A stretch of 64,000 nucleotides of DNA, taken from positions 1,924,501-1,988,500 of the forward strand of contig NC_017384.1 of NCBI RefSeq assembly GCF_000223375.1, read 5' to 3'. Shown in pieces: positions 58,768 through 64,000 of the stretch (position 1 is its first letter; each line of letters opens with the position of its first letter). This stretch comes from Ketogulonicigenium vulgare WSH-001. Lineage in GTDB: Bacteria; Pseudomonadota; Alphaproteobacteria; Rhodobacterales; Rhodobacteraceae. The position numbers and the translations under genes are program-made. A model generated the notes under the pieces. It was not told where the DNA came from, did not search any database, and saw only the letters and a list, made by a program, of their open reading frames with translations.

Positions 58768-59355
58768 ATGCGCAGCGCTACCATCACGCGTAAAACCGCC
58801 GAGACGGATATTTCGGTCACGGTCAATCTGGACGGCACCGGCATTTACGACAATGCCACCGGGGTCGGATTCTTTGATCACATGCTGGATCAGCTGTCGC
58901 GCCACGCCTTGATTGACATGACGGTGCGTTGCACGGGCGATCTGCATATCGACGATCACCATTCGGTCGAGGATACCGGCATTGCGCTGGGTCAGGCGAT
59001 TGCGCAGGCGATGGGCGACAAGCGCGGTATCCGCCGCTATGGCGAATGCCATCTGCCGATGGACGATGCGCAGGTGCGTGCGGCGCTGGACCTGTCCGGT
59101 CGCCCCTATCTGGTGTGGAATGTCGCCTTCCCCACGGGGAAGATCGGCAGCTTTGACACCGAGCTTGTTCGCGAGTTTTTTCAAGCGCTTGCAACGCACG
59201 GTGGCATCACATTGCACATCGACCAGCTGCATGGTTTTAACAGCCACCACATTGCCGAAGCCGCGTTCAAGGCCGTCGCGCGCGCCCTGCGCGATGCGCT
59301 GGAGGTTGACCCGCGCAAAGCGGATGCGATCCCCTCGACCAAGGGTGCGCTATAA
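58768..59355 (+). CDS. hisB: Imidazoleglycerol-phosphate dehydratase
   Basis: 195 residues, monofunctional (no phosphatase domain). The paired Mn-binding motifs are visible: [30 protein letters not shown] and [15 protein letters not shown]. The start at 58768 with GAGG upstream is preferred over an ATG 60 bases earlier. A small CAAAGC/GCTTTG hairpin (58741-58757) precedes the Shine-Dalgarno. First gene of hisBHAFE. Confidence 0.96.
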   Translation: MRSATITRKTAETDISVTVNLDGTGIYDNATGVGFFDHMLDQLSRHALIDMTVRCTGDLHIDDHHSVEDTGIALGQAIAQAMGDKRGIRRYGECHLPMDDAQVRAALDLSGRPYLVWNVAFPTGKIGSFDTELVREFFQALATHGGITLHIDQLHGFNSHHIAEAAFKAVARALRDALEVDPRKADAIPSTKGAL

Positions 59356-59993
59356 ATGCTGACGGCGCTGATTGATTACGACAGCGGCAATCTGCATTCG
59401 GCCCAAAAAGCGTTCGAGCGGATGGCGCGGGAAACGGATGGCGGCGATGTGATCGTCACTTCCGATCCTGATGTCGTGGCGCGCGCCGACCGGATCGTGC
59501 TGCCGGGCGATGGCGCCTTTCCGGCCTGTCGCACCGCGTTGCAAGATGTCGCCGGTCTGCAAGAGGCGATCTTTGAGGCTGTCACCACCCGCGCGCGTCC
59601 CTTTCTGGGGATTTGCGTCGGAATGCAGATGCTGGCCCTGCGCGGTCATGAATATCAGTTAACGGATGGTTTTGGTTGGATCGACGGCGAGGTCACCCGC
59701 ATCGCCCCTGCCGACCCCACATTCAAAGTGCCGCATATGGGCTGGAACGATCTGGTGATCGACGCCCCCACCCCATACTGGACGGCATCAAGACCGGCGA
59801 TCACGCCTATTTCGTCCATAGCTGGGCCATGCGCGTGAACAATCCTGCGCAGCTTTTGGCGCATGTGGATTACGCCGGCGCGATCACCGCCATTGTGGGC
59901 CGCGACAATATCGTCGGCGCGCAATTCCACCCCGAGAAAAGCCAAGCCACCGGCCTGCGCCTGATTGCCAACTTCCTACACTGGGCCCCCTGA
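59356..59993 (+). pseudogene. hisH: Imidazole glycerol phosphate synthase glutaminase subunit, frameshifted
   Basis: Supplies ammonia from glutamine to HisF. The first frame (59356 to about 59774) encodes the N-terminal two thirds with the catalytic Cys in FLGICVGMQM. It then runs out of frame to a stop at 59838. The remainder, with the catalytic His and Glu in QFHPEKSQ, continues in the -1 frame and ends at 59993, one base before hisA. Restoring one C in the CCCC run at 59771-59774 gives a full-length protein of about 212 residues. This is either a real one-base deletion or a sequencing error. Confidence 0.88.
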
Positions 59994-59994
59994 C

Positions 59995-60714
59995 ATGATC
60001 CTTTATCCTGCGATTGACCTGAAAGACGGCCAAGCCGTGCGCCTTGTGCATGGCGAGATGGATCAGGCCACCGTGTTCAACGACAACCCTGCCGCGCAGG
60101 CTTTGGCCTTTCAGGCGGCGGGCGCGAAATGGCTGCATCTGGTCGATCTGAACGGCGCATTTGCGGGTGCCCCCGTGAACGGCGGCGCGGTGGACGAGAT
60201 TTTGGCGCAGGTGAACATCCCCGCGCAACTGGGCGGCGGTATCCGCGATCTGGCGACGATTGAAGCCTGGCTGAAAAAGGGCCTGCAGCGCGTTATCCTG
60301 GGCACTGTCGCGGTCGAAAACCCCGATCTGGTACGCGAAGCGGCCCGCGCTTTCCCCGGCCATGTGGCGGTGGGGATTGATGCGCGGAACGGCCGCGTCG
60401 CCACGCGCGGCTGGGCCGAGGAAACCGATGTGCTGGTCACTGACCTTGCCCGTAGTTTCGAGGACGCGGGCGTCGCCGCGATCATCTATACCGATATCTT
60501 GCGCGATGGCGCGATGAAGGGGCCGAATGTGCAGGCGACGGCGGATCTGGCGCGGGCTGTCTCGATCCCGGTCATCGCCTCGGGCGGGGTGTCGCAACTC
60601 AGCGATCTGATCACCCTGCGCGATACCGGCGTCATCGCGGGCGCGATTTCGGGCCGCGCGCTTTATGATGGCGCGATTGATCTGACGGCGGCGCTGGCCG
60701 CGCTGGAGGAATAA
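59995..60714 (+). CDS. hisA: Phosphoribosylformimino-5-aminoimidazole carboxamide ribotide isomerase
   Basis: 239-residue TIM barrel. The N-terminus [17 protein letters not shown] with Asp8 and the second-half catalytic [15 protein letters not shown] are in place, with the phosphate loops near [12 protein letters not shown] one base after the hisH stop. Its product goes to HisH-HisF. Confidence 0.96.
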   Translation: MILYPAIDLKDGQAVRLVHGEMDQATVFNDNPAAQALAFQAAGAKWLHLVDLNGAFAGAPVNGGAVDEILAQVNIPAQLGGGIRDLATIEAWLKKGLQRVILGTVAVENPDLVREAARAFPGHVAVGIDARNGRVATRGWAEETDVLVTDLARSFEDAGVAAIIYTDILRDGAMKGPNVQATADLARAVSIPVIASGGVSQLSDLITLRDTGVIAGAISGRALYDGAIDLTAALAALEE

Positions 60715-61473
60715 ATGCTGAAAACCCGCGTGATCCCCTGCCTCGACGTGGCCGATGGCCGCGTGGTCAAGGGCGTGAACTTTGTCGATCTGATCGACGC
60801 GGGCGATCCGGTGGATGCGGCCAAGGCCTATGATGCCGCGGGCGCGGATGAGCTGTGCTTTTTGGATATCAACGCCACGCATGAAAATCGCGGCACGATG
60901 TATGACATGGTGACCCGCACCGCCGAGGCCTGTTTCATGCCCCTGACGGTCGGGGGCGGCGTGCGCACGCATCATGATGTGCGCGCCCTGCTGCTCGCGG
61001 GGGCCGACAAGGTCAGCTTTAACTCCGCCGCCGTGGTCAATCCCGATGTGGTGACCGAGGCCGCCTTGCGCTTTGGCAGCCAGTGCATCGTGGTGGCGAT
61101 TGACGCCAAAACCGTAGCGCCGGGCCGGTGGGAGATTTTCACCCATGGCGGGCGCAAATCCACCGGCATCGACGCCGTGGAATTCGCCCGCACGGTCGCG
61201 GCCAAAGGCGCGGGAGAGATCCTGCTGACCTCGATGGATCGTGACGGCACCAAGGACGGCTATAATCTGGGGCTGACGCGCGCCGTATCGGACGCGGTGG
61301 ATATTCCGGTCATCGCCTCGGGCGGGGTCGGCAAGCTGGATGATTTCGTCGATGGCGTGACAAAGGGCGGCGCGTCGGCGCTGCTGGCGGCCTCGGTCTT
61401 TCACTTTGGCACCTTTACCATCGCCGAGGTAAAGGCGCATCTCGATCAGGCCGGTATTCCGGTTCGCTTTTAG
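60715..61473 (+). CDS. hisF: Imidazole glycerol phosphate synthase cyclase subunit
   Basis: 252-residue TIM barrel. The N-terminus [15 protein letters not shown] with Asp11, and the AIDAKTV and [14 protein letters not shown] motifs, are intact. It starts at once after the hisA stop. It can use free ammonia in vitro, which may matter because hisH is broken here. Confidence 0.96.
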   Translation: MLKTRVIPCLDVADGRVVKGVNFVDLIDAGDPVDAAKAYDAAGADELCFLDINATHENRGTMYDMVTRTAEACFMPLTVGGGVRTHHDVRALLLAGADKVSFNSAAVVNPDVVTEAALRFGSQCIVVAIDAKTVAPGRWEIFTHGGRKSTGIDAVEFARTVAAKGAGEILLTSMDRDGTKDGYNLGLTRAVSDAVDIPVIASGGVGKLDDFVDGVTKGGASALLAASVFHFGTFTIAEVKAHLDQAGIPVRF

Positions 61474-61482
61474 GAGGCGCTG

Positions 61483-61797
61483 ATGTCGCTGCAAAACCTT
61501 GCCGCCACGATCCTGGCCCGCAAATCCGCCGATCCAGACAGCAGTTGGACCGCCAAGCTGCTGTCGCGCGGCCCCGAGAAATGCGCGCAGAAATTCGGTG
61601 AAGAAGCCGTCGAGGCGATTGTCGAGGCCGTCAAAGGTGACCGCGACGCGCTGATCGGCGAGGCTGCCGACACGATCTATCACCTGCTGGTCATGTGTGC
61701 CGCGCGTGATGTCACGCTGGCCGATATCGAGGCGGAACTCTCGCGCCGCGAGGCACAATCCGGCCTTGCCGAGAAAGCCGCCCGCCCTAAGGGGTAA
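61483..61797 (+). CDS. hisE: Phosphoribosyl-ATP diphosphatase
   Basis: 104 residues, all-alpha MazG-like fold with [30 protein letters not shown] and [13 protein letters not shown] as the metal-binding helices. GGAGG precedes the ATG. Last gene of hisBHAFE; separate from hisI, which is not in the window. Confidence 0.95.
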   Translation: MSLQNLAATILARKSADPDSSWTAKLLSRGPEKCAQKFGEEAVEAIVEAVKGDRDALIGEAADTIYHLLVMCAARDVTLADIEAELSRREAQSGLAEKAARPKG

Positions 61798-61803
61798 AGC
61801 GGC

Positions 61804-62238
61804 CTAAGGGTTAATTCGACTAGCGCCAAAATGGCGCTGATATTCGATGGCGGTGCAGCGGTCTTCCACGACCGCGATACCCGCCTCGGATGCCGCAAGC
61901 GTCGCGAGGTTGGTGATGCCCAGCTGCAGCCACAGGGTATGCGGCGCATAGGGCAGCGCCAGCAGCTCATCCACCAGCGCGGGGATCGCGTGGCTGTTCC
62001 TGAACACATCGACCAGATCAATCCGGCCCGCCTCGGCCAATGTTGCAACGACCTTTGTGCCAAGGTGGTCCTGCCCCGCAAGACCGGGGTTCACCAGCAC
62101 CAGATCATAGCCCGCCGCCTGCAAAAAGCGGGCAACCGAATGACTGGGGCGTGCGGGGTTGGCGGAAAAGCCGACAATCGCGATGCGGCGGGCTTTTTCC
62201 AATGCCTTTTTTTCGGGGGCGTGTTTTTCAGTCGACAT
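61804..62238 (-). CDS. CoA-binding domain protein (YccU-like)
   Basis: 144 residues from the ATG at 62238 (AGGA eight bases upstream). Rossmann-like CoA-binding domain: ARRIAIVGFSANPARPSHSVARFLQ, then YDLVLVNPG and LWLQLGITN. Homologues bind CoA but have no assigned reaction. Convergent with hisE. Confidence 0.83.
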   Translation of the reverse strand: MSTEKHAPEKKALEKARRIAIVGFSANPARPSHSVARFLQAAGYDLVLVNPGLAGQDHLGTKVVATLAEAGRIDLVDVFRNSHAIPALVDELLALPYAPHTLWLQLGITNLATLAASEAGIAVVEDRCTAIEYQRHFGASRINP

Positions 62239-62396
62239 GGCGTGATCCTGAAAAAATGCCCGGGACAAGGCCCGGGCAAAGGTGTGGAACGAGGGACAGT
62301 ACAAGAAACGCGGGTTCCAAGATTGCGCTCCTTGCAGTTGCACATATGCAGCAATGCGCCACAGAAAAGCGTTACTCAAGAAAACGTGATGAAAGG

Positions 62397-63185
62397 TTAA
62401 TCGCGGACCGAGACAGCGTAAAGGGCAACCGCCGCCGCATTCGACACGTTCAACGAGGCAAAGCCCCCCGCCGCAGGGATGCGGACAAGGTGGTCACAAA
62501 GCTCGCGCGTCTTTTCGCGAAGGCCCGGACCTTCGGCGCCCATGACGATCGCGACAGGGCGGTCGCGGCGGCCTTCGATCGCCTGCTCGATGGTCTGCTC
62601 GCCCTCGCCATCAAGGCCCAGCAACAGGTAGCCCATGGCGCGCAGTTCATCCATCGCATCGCCAAGGTTGCGCACGCGGATATAGGGCTGACGCTCGAGC
62701 GCGCCGGATGCGGTTTTTGCCAGCGCGCCGGTTTCGGGCGCGGAATGGCGCTGCACGCCGACCACCGCCAGCGCGCCGAACACTTCGGACGAGCGCAGGA
62801 TCGCACCGACGTTATGGGGATCGGTCACGCGATCCAGCAGCACAAGGCGCGGCGGCTGGCCATTGTCCTTCAGCGATAGCGCCACATCGGCAAGGCTGCC
62901 CCAATCCAGCGGTTTCACTTCCAGCGCGGCGCCTTGGTGCACGGATTCGGGGTCGATGGGGGCGGCGAATTTGCGCGGGTCGGAAAGCTCGACCTCCATC
63001 CCGCTGGCGGCGATGGCGTCGGCCAGTTTGTCGGCGGCGTTTTGCGTCACCACCAGGCGCAGACGGGTGCGCTCGGGGTTCAGCAGCGCGTCGCGCACCG
63101 CATGCAGGCCGAACAGCCACACGGTTTCCTGCGCCGAGACGCGGCGGGCCTGTTCTTTTTCAATCACCCATTTTGGCTTTTTCAT
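62397..63185 (-). CDS. rlmB: 23S rRNA (guanosine-2'-O-)-methyltransferase RlmB (TrmH family)
   Basis: 262 residues, SpoU/TrmH SPOUT methyltransferase. An N-terminal substrate-binding domain (LFGLHAVRDALLN) is followed by the SAM knot motifs NVGAILRSSEVFG, IVMGAEGPGLRE and LNVSNAAAVALY. The open frame continues 300 bases upstream into tRNA-Tyr, so the ATG at 63185 (MKKPKWVIEK) is the sensible start. Likely modifies G2251 of 23S rRNA. Confidence 0.92.
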   Translation of the reverse strand: MKKPKWVIEKEQARRVSAQETVWLFGLHAVRDALLNPERTRLRLVVTQNAADKLADAIAASGMEVELSDPRKFAAPIDPESVHQGAALEVKPLDWGSLADVALSLKDNGQPPRLVLLDRVTDPHNVGAILRSSEVFGALAVVGVQRHSAPETGALAKTASGALERQPYIRVRNLGDAMDELRAMGYLLLGLDGEGEQTIEQAIEGRRDRPVAIVMGAEGPGLREKTRELCDHLVRIPAAGGFASLNVSNAAAVALYAVSVRD

Positions 63186-63350
63186 GGCAATTCCCCTACC
63201 GCAATCTTCGGGCCGTAATGGCGGTGCTTCGGCGGGGGGCGCAAGCCCGAATCTGCGCCCCGATCCCGTTCTACCTAGTGTTTTCACGCATCTGCCGCAA
63301 CGACAGGTGGCAAAAGGCGTGATCCGGACGGTGGCGCAGGGTTTTTCCTG

Positions 63351-63379
63351 TTGACGCCCCATAGCTTGGCAGGTATTTC
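63351..63379 (+). promoter_or_regulatory. Candidate promoter of tRNA-Tyr
   Basis: TTGACG (63351-63356), 17-base spacer, TATTTC (63374-63379), about 30 bases before the tRNA 5' end. Confidence 0.55.
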
Positions 63380-63409
63380 GCCGCCATCCGCTGCCTGTTT
63401 CAGGCACGG

Positions 63410-63493
63410 GGGCGACGAGCTGCAAGGTGCGGCAGCGGACTGTAACTCCGCCGGGGAGACCCACGCCTGGTTCGATTCCAGGGTCGCCCACCA
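63410..63493 (+). tRNA. tRNA-Tyr (GTA)
   Basis: 84-base class II tRNA with a long variable arm and CCA encoded. Acceptor GGGCGAC/GTCGCCC, discriminator A, anticodon stem GCGGA/TCCGC with loop CTGTAAC giving GTA, and T-arm CCTGG/CCAGG. Confidence 0.96.
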
Positions 63494-63516
63494 TTTCCCC
63501 TATTTACGATTGATGC

Positions 63517-63538
63517 AGCGGCCCTTGGGTCGCTTTTT
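63517..63538 (+). terminator. Terminator of tRNA-Tyr
   Basis: AGCGGCC (63517-63523), loop CTTG, GGTCGCT (63528-63534), then TTTT. Seven-base stem with one wobble pair, directly downstream of the tRNA. Confidence 0.75.
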
Positions 63539-63584
63539 GCATTTCGGATCACGTTTTCGGGCATGGGTTGACTCTGCGCATAAA

Positions 63585-63623
63585 TGATACCAATTCGTAT
63601 CATAATAATACGATATCGTATCA
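63585..63623. promoter_or_regulatory. Two phased palindromes before the DMT exporter gene
   Basis: TGATAC-N6-GTATCA (63585-63602) and ATACGATATCGTAT (63608-63621) are two perfect dyads whose centres are 21 bases apart, exactly two helical turns; CGTATCA occurs in both. They lie 8-46 bases upstream of the first possible start codon of the transporter gene and have the form of a double repressor operator. Confidence 0.65.
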
Positions 63624-63642
63624 AACTTTCATGCGAGACATC

Positions 63643-64000
63643 ATGCCACTTTCACCCAAAGCGGCCGCAGCCGCGGCCACGATCCTATGGGGATTCACCT
63701 ATATTCTGACGACGACGATGCTGCCACATAACCCGTGGTTCATCGCGGCGGTGCGGGCGCTGGGCGGCGGGCTGCCGCTGCTGCTGTTCGCACGGGCGCT
63801 GCCGCCTGCGGGATGGTGGGGCAAGATGATCGTGCTGGGCACGCTGAACAACGGGCTGTTCTTTGGCCTGCTGTTCGTGGCCGCGATCCGCCTGCCCGGC
63901 GGGGTTGCCGCGACATTTCAGGCGCTTGGGCCGTTGTTCATGGTGCTGCTGGCGCTGCCGCTGCTGGGGGTGCGGCCCGCAGGCGGCAAGCTGATCGCGG
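63643..64000 (+). CDS. EamA/DMT-family transporter (N-terminal part)
   Basis: About 119 residues visible, running off the window. Begins MPLSPKAAAAAATILWGFTY; a further in-frame ATG at 63631 is possible. The sequence shows the first four transmembrane helices of an EamA domain, with ILWGFTYILTTTMLP and AATFQALGPLFMVLLALPLL. Such proteins export metabolites or drugs; substrate unknown. The paired operators just upstream imply tight control by an inducible regulator outside the window or in its right flank. Confidence 0.85.
   Translation, partial: MPLSPKAAAAAATILWGFTYILTTTMLPHNPWFIAAVRALGGGLPLLLFARALPPAGWWGKMIVLGTLNNGLFFGLLFVAAIRLPGGVAATFQALGPLFMVLLALPLLGVRPAGGKLIA

Noticed and set aside
59765..59780. 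Programmed -1 frameshift in hisH
   Set aside because: No X-XXY-YYZ slippery heptamer and no reason for such control in hisH; a deletion or read error in the C-run is simpler.

Overview
The window is a GC-rich chromosomal segment of an alphaproteobacterium, most probably of the Rhodobacteraceae/Paracoccaceae group. The evidence is the layout of the complex I (nuo) cluster with its lineage-specific extra genes (DUF5333, DUF5337 and a small lipoprotein), the DUF6324 and FYDLN-acid proteins, a tRNA-His lacking the extra G at position -1, and a two-domain ALDH16 like the one characterised from Loktanella. I cannot fix the genus from sequence alone. I see no phage, insertion sequence, CRISPR array or rRNA operon; this is core and metabolic accessory genome.

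Layout: (1) 1-17,200, minus strand: nuoA-B-C-D-(lipoprotein)-E-(DUF5337)-F-(DUF5333)-G-H-I-J-K-L-M-N, then birA and the start of rnj (RNase J), a long co-directional run encoding a complete 14-subunit NADH:ubiquinone oxidoreductase. (2) 17,200-21,800: gph, glmU, an AlkD-like HEAT protein, a DUF6324 protein, tRNA-His, a zinc-finger methyltransferase and a secreted OB-fold protein. (3) 21,880-25,070: katG and a divergent oxyR with two conserved redox cysteines. (4) 25,090-27,130: a FepA/CirA-type TonB receptor. (5) 27,600-33,490: a methionine supply locus, metQ-sseA-metN-metI followed by a cobalamin riboswitch and mesX-mesD, a folate-independent methionine synthase that does not use B12. (6) 33,500-40,550, minus strand: a five-gene peptide/glutathione-type ABC importer operon with a gamma-glutamyltransferase built in, ending at a strong terminator. 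(7) 40,900-45,800, minus strand: fecI-fecR-TonB receptor, where the receptor carries an extra C-terminal eight-stranded barrel. (8) 45,900-49,240: GNAT, tRNA-Ala, FYDLN protein, YgjP-like metalloprotease, GntR regulator and a small two-gene unit ending in hemP. (9) 49,280-54,630: an operon of a FAD oxidoreductase, a uronate-dehydrogenase-like SDR, deoC and ALDH16. (10) 54,630-58,660, minus strand: pqiA-pqiA-pqiB-pqiC. (11) 58,770-61,800: hisB-hisH-hisA-hisF-hisE, with hisH broken by a one-base frameshift. (12) 61,800-64,000: CoA-binding protein, rlmB, tRNA-Tyr and the start of a drug/metabolite exporter preceded by two phased operator-like palindromes.

Themes: sections 4, 7 and 8 concern iron/heme and TonB-dependent uptake; sections 5 and 6 together form a sulfur-acquisition neighbourhood (methionine import, methionine synthesis without B12, import and hydrolysis of gamma-glutamyl peptides). 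The points most worth a second look are the tandem-barrel TonB receptor, the riboswitch-mesXD unit with its double-hairpin expression platform, the GGT-importer operon, the hisH frameshift, and the unexplained 53-residue protein coupled to hemP.
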